DNA of 14,334 nucleotides. Origin: CAZVLQ01 sp964628185. Lineage in GTDB: Bacteria > Pseudomonadota > Zetaproteobacteria > Mariprofundales > Mariprofundaceae. The stretch lies in contig CAZVLQ010000033.1 of NCBI GenBank assembly GCA_964628185.1, forward strand, positions 1 through 14,334, read 5' to 3'. Under the pieces are notes generated by a model that ran no database searches, was not told the origin of the DNA, and saw only the letters and a list, made by a program, of their open reading frames with translations. A program made the position numbers and the translations under genes. Shown here in pieces: positions 5,941-12,322 of the stretch; the first letter of the stretch is position 1; the number at the start of each line of letters is the position of its first letter.

Positions 5941-6314
5941 AAAGCGGAGTGACCCTGTAAGCCGGGTTCTGTACCGCCGCAAAACGGCCGGCGGTGGTCA
6001 TTCATCTGGGCCTGCCATTGCTGGCAGGCTCGAGCAGCCTACCCGGAAGCAGCGCGGGCCACGCCTGTTGCTTCCCTATTTGGCCTTGCTGCGGATGGGG
6101 TTTACCGTGCCCCCGCCCGTTGCCGTGCGAGGCGGTGCGCTCTTACCACACCCTTTCACCCTTACCACGCGTACATGCGCGGCGGTTTGCTTTCTGTGGC
6201 ACTTTCCCGGGGTCGCCCCCGCCGGACGTTATCCGGCATCCTTGCCCTGTGCAGCCCGGACTTTCCTCGACGGGCCGGAAAGCCGGCCGTCGCGACCACC
6301 CGGGTCACTCCGCC
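5941..6314 (-). ncRNA. rnpB: RNase P RNA, bacterial class A
   Basis: This is the catalytic RNA of ribonuclease P, which matures the 5' ends of tRNAs. On the minus strand all hallmark blocks appear in order: GAGGAAAGTCCGGGCT, ACAGAAAGCAAACCGCC, GGTAAGGGTGAAAGGGTG, GGTAAGAGCGCACC, GGTAAACCCCATCC, GCAAGGCCAAATAGG, CGGGTAGGCTGCT, GATGAATGACC and ACAGAACCCGGCTTA. The P1 helix is a perfect 12-bp pairing of 6302-6313 with 5944-5955. The length of about 374 bases is close to the 377 of E. coli. A promoter lies at 6320-6350. Only a hairpin without a T-run separates it from sspB, so the 3' end is probably made by processing. Confidence 0.97.
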
Positions 6315-6319
6315 TGTGT

Positions 6320-6350
6320 ATGATACACGATGAAGCCGTAAAAAGTCCAA
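6320..6350 (-). promoter_or_regulatory. Probable rnpB promoter
   Basis: TATCAT (6325-6320) lies 5 bases before the predicted 5' end of the RNase P RNA. A candidate -35 TTGGAC (6350-6345) is 19 bases further upstream, longer than ideal. The -10 sits just downstream of the stop codon of the gene at 6363. Confidence 0.55.
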
Positions 6351-6362
6351 AAGCGTCATTGG

Positions 6363-7151
6363 CTAGAATTCGAATTCCAGGTTTATCTTGATGTCGCCGT
6401 CCACGCTACCGCGGGTCAGGCCAAACAGATAACCCGCTTCATACTCCAGCCTGCCGCCCAGTTTTCCGAAAATTACCGGCCCGACAAGGAGAGACTGCTG
6501 ATCAAGCGGCCGGAACCTGCGCAGGGGGCCGATTGTTGCAAAGGCCTCGAATCCCGGCCTGAATGCCGGCGTCAGTTTCCACTTGCTGCGCCATGCATAG
6601 CCGAAATCCGCATCCTTAAGCAAATCACCGAATTGTTTTTCCAGATTAAGATTGAGCGTGTGCAGCCAGGCGCCGGTGTCCTTTTCCAGCAGCAGCTTGA
6701 ATTCAAGCGACTGATTTGAATTCTGACTTGAGGCGGGAACGAGGTATTCAAGGTACAGGCCCGCATCCAGCCAGTGTGCACCATGTTCGAAAAGCTGGTA
6801 GATGTTTTCCCACTTGAAGGCTGAATAACGGAACTTTCGTTCCGGAGCATCGGTGAAAATTCCATATATAGCTGAATGCCACCGGTCGGTTATGCCATAA
6901 CCAAGCTCAAACTGGTGGATGCTGGTTCCGTTTTCCTGAGGGTTACCATCCACGCTCACGTCGAGCTGATATTCAAACGCCGCTTCGCCACCCTCAACAA
7001 GTGGTGAATAAACCTTTTTGGCCCATGCCGGAGGCGCCGCACAGCCTATGAACGCGAACAGAAGGATCGCCATGGTGAAAACCGGTCTTTTCCCGGCAGG
7101 GCTCCAGGGGAGTTGTACGGGCATTGCCCGCATCCGAATATAGCGGTTCAT
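6363..7151 (-). CDS. Predicted outer-membrane beta-barrel protein, Fur-controlled, function unknown
   Basis: I do not recognise a named family. From the first ATG the frame has 262 residues, with a basic stretch (AGKRP), a hydrophobic core (VFTMAILLFAFIG) and a likely signal cut after PPAWA at residue 44. The mature part begins KKVYSPLVEGGEAAFEYQLDVS and consists of alternating short strands rich in aromatic residues (GYGITDRWHSAIYGIF, WLDAGLYLEYL, FKLLLEKD). It ends INLEFEF, the terminal Phe pattern recognised by the BAM assembly machinery. The start is uncertain: ATGs at 7124 and 7073 also leave a usable signal peptide, and the first ATG is only 3 bases from the Fur box. The Fur site suggests expression under iron limitation, but a role in iron uptake is inference. 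The stop is 12 bases from the rnpB -35. Confidence 0.72.
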   Translation of the reverse strand: MNRYIRMRAMPVQLPWSPAGKRPVFTMAILLFAFIGCAAPPAWAKKVYSPLVEGGEAAFEYQLDVSVDGNPQENGTSIHQFELGYGITDRWHSAIYGIFTDAPERKFRYSAFKWENIYQLFEHGAHWLDAGLYLEYLVPASSQNSNQSLEFKLLLEKDTGAWLHTLNLNLEKQFGDLLKDADFGYAWRSKWKLTPAFRPGFEAFATIGPLRRFRPLDQQSLLVGPVIFGKLGGRLEYEAGYLFGLTRGSVDGDIKINLEFEF

Positions 7152-7154
7152 TCA

Positions 7155-7186
7155 GAGAATAATTATCATTATCATTCGTATGTCAA
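7155..7186 (-). promoter_or_regulatory. Fur box and overlapping promoter
   Basis: The minus-strand 19-mer GATAATGATAATTATTCTC (7173-7155) matches the classical Fur consensus at 17 of 19 positions. A perfect TTGACA (7186-7181) lies just upstream, so the Fur site covers the spacer and the -10 position (about 7163-7158). Iron-loaded Fur would block transcription of the beta-barrel gene. The site is about 80 bases from the divergent DAHP synthase promoter, too far for obvious overlap. Confidence 0.85.
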
Positions 7187-7253
7187 GCATGTATCAACAC
7201 TATTCCACCCGCTGTTCGGTTTTGCCGGGGCTCGAAAATCCGCGATGTTCGGG

Positions 7254-7259
7254 TATAGT
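7254..7259 (+). promoter_or_regulatory. Candidate -10 box of the DAHP synthase gene
   Basis: TATAGT lies 19 bases before the start codon, with no convincing -35 (CTCGAA at 17-base spacing). The short untranslated leader leaves no room for an attenuator or an upstream peptide. Confidence 0.38.
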
Positions 7260-7278
7260 TGCGCGCCCGAGGAACATG

Positions 7279-8340
7279 ATGACGACCAGCATAAGCTATC
7301 AGACCGATGATTTGCGCATCATGGGCGTGGACGAGGTCATCCCGCCCGTACAACTGCACAGGGAGTTACCGATCAGTGAACGGGCGGCAAAAACCACCTG
7401 TGAAACCCGCCATGCCATTCATGCCGTTCTCCAGGGCGGGGATGATCGTCTGCTGATCGTCACCGGTCCCTGTTCCATCCATAATCCCGATGCCGCGCGT
7501 GAATATGCCAGACGACTGAAACATCTGCGTGAAACACTGGCGGACGATCTTCTGATTGTCATGCGCGCCTATTTCGAAAAGCCGCGCACGACGGTGGGAT
7601 GGAAGGGGCTGATTAACGATCCCAACCTGGATGGCACCTTTCAGATCAACAAGGGCCTGCGCCTTGCGCGCAGGTTGCTGCTGGACATTAACGAAATGGG
7701 TGTGCCCGCCGGCACGGAATTTCTGGATCTGATCAGTCCGCAGTATGTGGCGGATCTGGTGAGCTGGGGTGCGATCGGGGCGCGCACCACGGAGTCCCAG
7801 TCCCATCGCGAACTGGCGAGCGGACTTTCCTGCCCGGTGGGATTCAAGAACGCTACCGACGGAGGCCTGAAGGTCGCGGTTGATGCCATTCGCTCCGCTT
7901 CGCATCCGCACCATTTTCTGTCGCTTACCAAGGAAGGGCGCTCGGCGATTTTTTCAACCACGGGAAACGACGAATGTCATATTATCCTGCGCGGAGGTTA
8001 CGAGCCAAACTATGATGCGGCCAGCGTGAACCGGGCCGGCAGGGAACTGGAAGCGGCGGGGCTGCCGGCGCGGCTGATGATTGATTTTTCCCATGCCAAC
8101 AGTCGCAAGCAGCACGAAAGGCAGGTTATCGTCGGCCATGACGTGGCCGGGCAGATCGCCGCCGGAGACAGGCGCATTATCGGCGTCATGATGGAAAGTC
8201 ACCTGATCCCCGGCCGTCAGGATGTGGTGCCGGGCAGGGAACTGGTGTTCGGTCAGAGTGTCACGGACGCCTGCATCGGCTGGGAGGATACAGAGGCGCT
8301 GCTGCATGAACTCTCCGGCGCGGTGCGCAAGCGGAGGTAG
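7279..8340 (+). CDS. aroG: 3-deoxy-D-arabino-heptulosonate 7-phosphate synthase, class I (AroG-like)
   Basis: This 353-residue cytoplasmic enzyme condenses phosphoenolpyruvate and erythrose 4-phosphate, the first step of aromatic amino acid synthesis. All landmarks are present: GPCSIHNP (63-70), YFEKPRTTVGWKGLINDP (98-115), GARTTESQ, SGLSCPVGFKN, CHIILRGG, DFSHANS. The metal ligands are C65, H234, E306 and D330. The N-terminal TDDLRI and the DFSHANSxKQ motif favour AroG over AroF or AroH of E. coli, but which amino acid inhibits it cannot be read safely, so the symbol is provisional. The start is the second of two adjacent ATGs: GAGGAA (7269-7274) is better spaced from it. It stands alone and divergent from the Fur-controlled gene. 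7-base repeats follow its stop codon. Confidence 0.94.
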   Translation: MTTSISYQTDDLRIMGVDEVIPPVQLHRELPISERAAKTTCETRHAIHAVLQGGDDRLLIVTGPCSIHNPDAAREYARRLKHLRETLADDLLIVMRAYFEKPRTTVGWKGLINDPNLDGTFQINKGLRLARRLLLDINEMGVPAGTEFLDLISPQYVADLVSWGAIGARTTESQSHRELASGLSCPVGFKNATDGGLKVAVDAIRSASHPHHFLSLTKEGRSAIFSTTGNDECHIILRGGYEPNYDAASVNRAGRELEAAGLPARLMIDFSHANSRKQHERQVIVGHDVAGQIAAGDRRIIGVMMESHLIPGRQDVVPGRELVFGQSVTDACIGWEDTEALLHELSGAVRKRR

Positions 8341-8344
8341 TAAA

Positions 8345-8467
8345 GGGGACTGAGGATAAGTACTGAGGACTGAGGAAATTTTTTGTTGGCCATTGCGCGG
8401 CGAGCCTCGGTTCAAAATTCAGAGGGTTCTTTCTGACCCCTGTCTTCTGTCCCCTGACCCCTGATTA
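8345..8467. repeat. Degenerate 7-base repeats between converging genes
   Basis: On the left are three copies of CTGAGGA (8350-8356, 8363-8369, 8370-8376), the last two in tandem. On the right five consecutive heptads run exactly in phase from 8433 to 8467: CTGACCC, CTGTCTT, CTGTCCC, CTGACCC, CTGATTA. The last contains the accC stop codon. GGGGAC (8345-8350) can pair with GTCCCC (8449-8454 region). This is the whole 124-base gap between the DAHP synthase and accC genes; no gene is seen in it. Confidence 0.7.
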
Positions 8468-9814
8468 CAAATTCATCTGTTTGAGCCAGCGCTCCAGGAA
8501 ATGGATGTTGAAATCCCCTTTCTGAAAGGCCGGATTGGCGAGCAGGCGGGCATGCAGTTCGCGATTGGTGGTGACGCCGAGAATCGCAAGTTCATCAATG
8601 GCGCGCTGCATGCGGCGGATGCATTTTTCCCGGCTGCGAGCATGCGTAATAATTTTACCGATCATCGAGTCGTAGTACGGGGGAATCGTGTAGCCCGAAT
8701 AAATGGCGGCATCCACGCGAACACTGCGCCCGCCCGGAGCGTGATAAAGCTCGATGGTTCCCGGTGACGGCGTGAACGTGAACGGGTGCTCGGCATTGAT
8801 CCGGCACTCAATGGCGTGCCCCCGTTTCTTGATCCGGTTCTGGCTGAAGGCCAGTTCCTCGCCCGCGGCAACACGAATCTGCCATTCGACCAGATCCACG
8901 CCGGTGATCCATTCAGTGACCGGATGTTCCACCTGGATGCGCGTGTTCATTTCAATAAAATAGAAGGATTTATCCGGATTCATCAGAAACTCAACGGTGC
9001 CCGCGCCGACGTAATTCACGGCCCTGGCCGCGGCCACGCCCGCGGCACAGATCGTCTGCCGCGTTTTTTCATCCACAAACGGACTGGGTGCCTCCTCCAG
9101 CACCTTTTGATTGTTGCGCTGGATGGAGCACTCACGCTCGAACAGATGCACCACATGGCCATGCGTATCACATAGCACCTGCACCTCGATATGGCGCGGC
9201 TCCTCAAGGAACTTCTCGATAAACACGGTATCGTCGCCGAAGGCCGCCGCCGCTTCGGACTGGCATTTGTTGAATGCGCCCGGCAGGCCTCCCTCACTGT
9301 GCACCACCTGCATGCCGCGGCCGCCACCGCCGGCGGAGGCCTTGATAATAACCGGAAAGCCCGACTCCCGGGCAATATGCCTGGCCTCCTCGACATCGCG
9401 TACCGCGCCCTCGGAGCCCGGCACCAGGGGGACGCCGGCATCTTTCATTTTCTGCTTGGCGGTCACCTTGTCGCCCATCGTACGCATGGCGTCGGGCGGC
9501 GGGCCGATCCATGCATAGCCCGACTCGATCACGATGTCGGCAAATTCAGCATTTTCAGCCAGAAAGCCGTAGCCGGGATGGATGGCCTGGGCATCCGTCA
9601 ATTCGGCCGCCGACATAATCGCGGCGATGTTCAGGTAGGACTGAATGCTTGCCGCCGGACCGATGCAGATGGCCTCGTCCGCCAGGCGGGTATGCATGGC
9701 GTCGTGGTCAGCCTCGGAATATACGGCGACGGTGGCGATACCCAGTTCCTTGCAGGCGCGGATAATGCGCACGGCGATTTCGCCCCGGTTGGCGATCAGG
9801 ATTTTGTGAAACAT
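8465..9814 (-). CDS. accC: Acetyl-CoA carboxylase, biotin carboxylase subunit
   Basis: The 449-residue protein has exactly the length of E. coli AccC, the ATP-grasp subunit that carboxylates biotin on AccB, the first half-reaction of fatty acid synthesis. Seen in order: MFHKILIANRGEIAVRIIRACKELG at the start (shortened here as the standard N-terminus), KASAGGGGRGM for ATP binding, HIEVQVLCDTHGHVVHLFERECSIQRNNQK, and the catalytic EMNTRIQVEHPVTE. The ATG at 9814 follows the accB stop by 7 bases. It has no clear Shine-Dalgarno, so it may rely on coupling with accB. The longer frame to 9907 lies inside accB and is rejected. The stop lies within the heptad repeats. Confidence 0.98.
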   Translation of the reverse strand: MFHKILIANRGEIAVRIIRACKELGIATVAVYSEADHDAMHTRLADEAICIGPAASIQSYLNIAAIMSAAELTDAQAIHPGYGFLAENAEFADIVIESGYAWIGPPPDAMRTMGDKVTAKQKMKDAGVPLVPGSEGAVRDVEEARHIARESGFPVIIKASAGGGGRGMQVVHSEGGLPGAFNKCQSEAAAAFGDDTVFIEKFLEEPRHIEVQVLCDTHGHVVHLFERECSIQRNNQKVLEEAPSPFVDEKTRQTICAAGVAAARAVNYVGAGTVEFLMNPDKSFYFIEMNTRIQVEHPVTEWITGVDLVEWQIRVAAGEELAFSQNRIKKRGHAIECRINAEHPFTFTPSPGTIELYHAPGGRSVRVDAAIYSGYTIPPYYDSMIGKIITHARSREKCIRRMQRAIDELAILGVTTNRELHARLLANPAFQKGDFNIHFLERWLKQMNL

Positions 9815-9821
9815 GAAGAGT

Positions 9822-10271
9822 TCAGGCCAGTGGTGTAATAATAAACATGGGTTGGCCGTATTCGACCGGTGAGGCATTTTCCACAAGGACTTTCTCGACC
9901 ACGCCATCGTACTCGGCCTCGATCTCGTTCATCAGCTTCATGGCCTCGATGATGCACAGGATATCGCCCTTCCGTATCTTGCTTCCTTCGATGACGAACG
10001 GCTCCGATTCGGGTGAGGGCGCGCGGTAGAATGTACCGACCATGGGTGATTTGACCGCATGCTCCTCCACAGGGGTCTTTTCAGCCGCCGGGGCCGGTGC
10101 GATAGCAGCCGGGGCCGCGGCAGCGGGTGCCGGCTGAACGGGCATGATGTTTCCGGCGGTGGCGCTGCGCCTCGAAATGCGGACCGTCTGGTCGCCCTCG
10201 GTCACCTCGATTTCCGTAACATCCGTGCTCTGGATCAGCCGGATCAGTTTGCGAATCTGGGAAATGTCCAC
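9822..10271 (-). CDS. accB: Acetyl-CoA carboxylase, biotin carboxyl carrier protein
   Basis: This 149-residue protein carries the biotin on which AccC and the AccAD transferase act. The N-terminal oligomerisation segment (MDISQIRKLIRLIQSTDVTEIEV) is followed by an Ala/Pro-rich hinge (about 44-64) and the biotinyl domain (about 72-149) with EAMKLMNEIEAE; the biotinylated Lys is K112. The start is a GTG (10271-10269) placed 6 bases after AGGAGA; the out-of-frame ATG two bases upstream is not used. One base separates it from the aroQ stop, so aroQ-accB-accC form one operon, as in many gammaproteobacteria. Confidence 0.97.
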   Translation of the reverse strand: MDISQIRKLIRLIQSTDVTEIEVTEGDQTVRISRRSATAGNIMPVQPAPAAAAPAAIAPAPAAEKTPVEEHAVKSPMVGTFYRAPSPESEPFVIEGSKIRKGDILCIIEAMKLMNEIEAEYDGVVEKVLVENASPVEYGQPMFIITPLA

Positions 10272-10272
10272 A

Positions 10273-10740
10273 TCAAGTCTCCTGGGCTTGCGCGTTGTCG
10301 CGCAAATAATCCGCCAGACCGCGCAGGGCCAGGCTGTATGAGGCGGGTCCGAATCCGGCTACGACACCGGCGGCGATATCGGCCAGCATCGAATGATGAC
10401 GGAACGTCTCACGACGATGAATGTTTGACAGGTGAAGCTCGACGAACGGAATCCGGCAGCCGAGCAGGGCGTCGCGCAGGGCGATGCTGGTGTGCGTGTA
10501 GGCGGCCGGATTCATGATAATACCGTCGATATGTTCGGCGGCGGCCTGATGAATGCGTTCCACGAGTTCGCCTTCGTGATTGCTCTGAAAGGTGGCAATC
10601 TCACAGGCCAGTTCATCACCAAGCGTAATCAGTTCCTCGTTGATGGTGGTCAGCGTCTGCAGGCCGTAGTGATCAGGCTCGCGCGCGCCCAGCAGATTCA
10701 GGTTGGGCCCGTGGATAACCAGAATGCGCAACGGATTCAT
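10273..10740 (-). CDS. aroQ: 3-dehydroquinate dehydratase, type II
   Basis: The 155-residue protein is a type II dehydroquinase (a dodecamer in the family) that converts 3-dehydroquinate to 3-dehydroshikimate in the shikimate pathway. It has the typical GPNLNLLGAREPDHYG lid region with R20 and the catalytic Y25, then NPAAYTHTSIALRDAL with the catalytic H83, then ELHLSNIHRRETFRHHS with E101, H103 and R114. Nothing essential is missing. The ATG overlaps the stop of the TPR gene (ATGA). Together with the DAHP synthase 2 kb away, two of the early shikimate steps lie in this window, but in separate transcripts. Confidence 0.97.
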   Translation of the reverse strand: MNPLRILVIHGPNLNLLGAREPDHYGLQTLTTINEELITLGDELACEIATFQSNHEGELVERIHQAAAEHIDGIIMNPAAYTHTSIALRDALLGCRIPFVELHLSNIHRRETFRHHSMLADIAAGVVAGFGPASYSLALRGLADYLRDNAQAQET

Positions 10741-11186
10741 GTGCTCCCTCCCTCCTGTTGGCGCCAGTCCTCCCGTAATTGCCGCAGGCGCGCATCATCC
10801 GGACGCTGCTGCATCAGGATATCCAGCATGTCCAGCGCCTCCTTTTTTCCGCCCTGCATCCATAACAGCCGCGCCAGTCGGATGGATACGGGCGACCGGC
10901 TTTCCCGTTTCTTTCGTCCGTAGCACGATTCCGCTCTGGAAAAACAGTCCAGCGCTTCGGTATGTCGGTCGCCATCCTGGAGGATTTTTCCCAGCAAATG
11001 CCATGCCCGGCCTTCCATCGGTGCAAATTCAAGCACCTGCCGTAAAATGCCTTCAGCGCCGGACGGGTTATGTTGCCGCAGCATGTGGTCCGCCTCGGCC
11101 AGGCCTGCCGCGACGCCGCGCCAGTTTTTCGGCCGGGGCGCGGAAGACAGTGGGGATTTGGGGGCGGACGATGAAGCTGCTAGCAT
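10737..11186 (-). CDS. Small TPR-like protein of unknown function
   Basis: From the ATG at 11186 the protein has 149 residues. After a polar, Ser/Pro-rich N-terminus (about 1-22) it consists of helix pairs with tetratricopeptide spacing: LAEADHMLRQHNPSGAEGILRQVLEFAPMEGRAWHLLGKIL in shorter pieces, TEALDCFSRAE, and ARLLWMQGGKKEALDMLDILMQQRPDDARLRQL. Such repeats bind partner proteins; no partner is evident. A longer TTG-started frame (11222) adds 12 hydrophobic residues; I prefer the ATG, although neither has a clear Shine-Dalgarno. It is the first gene of the aroQ-accB-accC run and overlaps aroQ by 4 bases. It is divergent from thiS. Confidence 0.66.
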   Translation of the reverse strand: MLAASSSAPKSPLSSAPRPKNWRGVAAGLAEADHMLRQHNPSGAEGILRQVLEFAPMEGRAWHLLGKILQDGDRHTEALDCFSRAESCYGRKKRESRSPVSIRLARLLWMQGGKKEALDMLDILMQQRPDDARLRQLREDWRQQEGGST

Positions 11187-11266
11187 ACGGCTCAAGCTAC
11201 GCAGGGCAAAAAATACGGTCAATCAAAATGTGAGAAAATTGCATGGATTGGTCTTGAAAAAGCCGG

Positions 11267-11280
11267 AATTTGATCAAATT
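11267..11280. promoter_or_regulatory. Perfect 14-bp palindrome in the divergent region before thiS
   Basis: AATTTGATCAAATT is fully palindromic and centred on GATC. It lies between the divergent TPR-aroQ-acc and thiS-thiG-hemE transcripts. It could be an operator, but no regulator is indicated and a chance AT-rich palindrome is possible. Confidence 0.35.
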
Positions 11281-11515
11281 AGTGCAAAAACAGTGTAAAA
11301 ACGGGAAGGTTTCGGGCCTGGACATTTATTTGAACGGTGAACGCAAGCACGTTGCGGCTTCCAATATCGCTGAATTGATCCCTGAGTTGGGTATAGAGGG
11401 CCGCATGATTGCCATTGAGCGTAATCTGGAGGTGGTGCCGAAAAGTGAGTATGGCAACACCCTGTTGCGGGATCAGGACCGGATTGAAATCGTCCACATG
11501 ATTGGCGGTGGTTAA
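11270..11515 (+). CDS. thiS: Sulfur carrier protein ThiS
   Basis: This ubiquitin-like carrier delivers sulfur, as a C-terminal thiocarboxylate, to ThiG for the thiazole ring of thiamine. The family core DIYLNGERKHVAA starts at 11321, continues with ELGIEGRMIAIERNLEVVP and ends EIVHMIGGG with the required terminal Gly-Gly. The start is unclear. The outermost frame begins with TTG at 11270 (a GTG is at 11282) but adds about 16 residues not usual for the family and has no Shine-Dalgarno. By homology the first residue should be at 11318, where the codon is CTG, 8 bases after GGGAAGG. I give the outer limit and regard 11318 as quite likely. ThiG follows after 23 bases. No TPP riboswitch is seen upstream. 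Confidence 0.9.
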   Translation: MIKLVQKQCKNGKVSGLDIYLNGERKHVAASNIAELIPELGIEGRMIAIERNLEVVPKSEYGNTLLRDQDRIEIVHMIGGG

Positions 11516-11527
11516 GGTTAAGGTTAA
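11510..11527 (+). repeat. Three tandem GGTTAA units
   Basis: GGTTAA occurs three times in a row directly over the thiS stop codon, giving three in-frame TAA stops, and leads into GGAG, the thiG Shine-Dalgarno. Probably slippage; copy number could vary between strains. Confidence 0.8.
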
Positions 11528-11538
11528 GGAGTATTGCA

Positions 11539-12321
11539 TTGACGGACAACGATATGCTGAAAATCGGCAGCTACACATTCACTTCCCGGCTGATCGCCGG
11601 ATCGGGAAAGTACAGGAATTTTGCCACGACAAAGGCGGCGACCGAGGCCGCGGAGGCGGAAATGGTGACCGTGGCCATCCGCCGCGTGAACATCACCGAT
11701 CCCGGCAGGGAGAACCTGCTCGACTATATTGATCCGAAAAAATACGTGATTCTACCCAATACGGCGGGATGCTTTAATGCCGGGGATGCGGTGCGCACCC
11801 TGCGACTGGCGCGTGAGGCCGGCGGCTGGGATCTGGTGAAGCTGGAGGTGTTGGGCGATACGGAAACCCTGTATCCGAATGTCATCGAAACGGTCAAGGC
11901 GGCGGAGCAGTTGGTGGCCGAGGATTTTCAGGTCATGGCCTATACCAGCGATGACCCGATCGTTGCCCGCAGACTGGAAGAAATCGGCTGCGTAGCCGTG
12001 ATGCCGCTCGGCAATCCGATCGGCTCCGGCCGCGGCCTGGCCAATCCGTTCAATATCCGCGTGATCAAAAAGCGGGCCAGCGTGCCGATCGTAGTCGACG
12101 CCGGTATCGGTACGGCCAGCGATGCAGCCAGGGCAATGGAACTGGGCGCCGATGCCGTGCTGATCAATACGGCCATGGCCGAGGCGGGAAATGAAGTGCT
12201 GATGGCGCGCGCCATGCGTGACGCCGTACGCGCCGGTCGCGCCGCTTATCTTGCCGGCCGTATGCCCAAACGTGCATTCGCCAGCGCTTCATCCCCCACT
12301 GAAGGCTACATTTGGGATTAG
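11539..12321 (+). CDS. thiG: Thiazole synthase ThiG
   Basis: This 260-residue TIM-barrel enzyme builds the thiazole phosphate of thiamine from 1-deoxyxylulose 5-phosphate, dehydroglycine and the ThiS thiocarboxylate. Family motifs are RLIAGSGKY near the N-terminus, VTVAIRRVN, LPNTAGC, DLVKLEVLGD with the Schiff-base Lys K101, PLGNPIGSGRGLANP, VDAGIGTASDAA and DAVLINTA. I start at the TTG 11539, 7 bases after AAGGAG; the first ATG (11554) is only 5 codons further, so little depends on this. It ends one base before hemE. In many relatives trmB follows thiG; here hemE does. Confidence 0.97.
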   Translation: MTDNDMLKIGSYTFTSRLIAGSGKYRNFATTKAATEAAEAEMVTVAIRRVNITDPGRENLLDYIDPKKYVILPNTAGCFNAGDAVRTLRLAREAGGWDLVKLEVLGDTETLYPNVIETVKAAEQLVAEDFQVMAYTSDDPIVARRLEEIGCVAVMPLGNPIGSGRGLANPFNIRVIKKRASVPIVVDAGIGTASDAARAMELGADAVLINTAMAEAGNEVLMARAMRDAVRAGRAAYLAGRMPKRAFASASSPTEGYIWD

Positions 12322-12322
12322 T

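Noticed and set aside
5899..5982. N-terminal extension of sspB up to 5982
   Set aside because: It runs into the 3' part of rnpB and bypasses the good ribosome binding site at 5898.
5885..6391. 168-residue and other ORFs across 5885-6391
   Set aside because: They lie on the antisense or sense strand of the RNase P RNA gene, whose conserved RNA blocks explain the sequence.
11223..11317. TPP riboswitch upstream of thiS
   Set aside because: The conserved CTGAGA and downstream THI-box blocks are not present.
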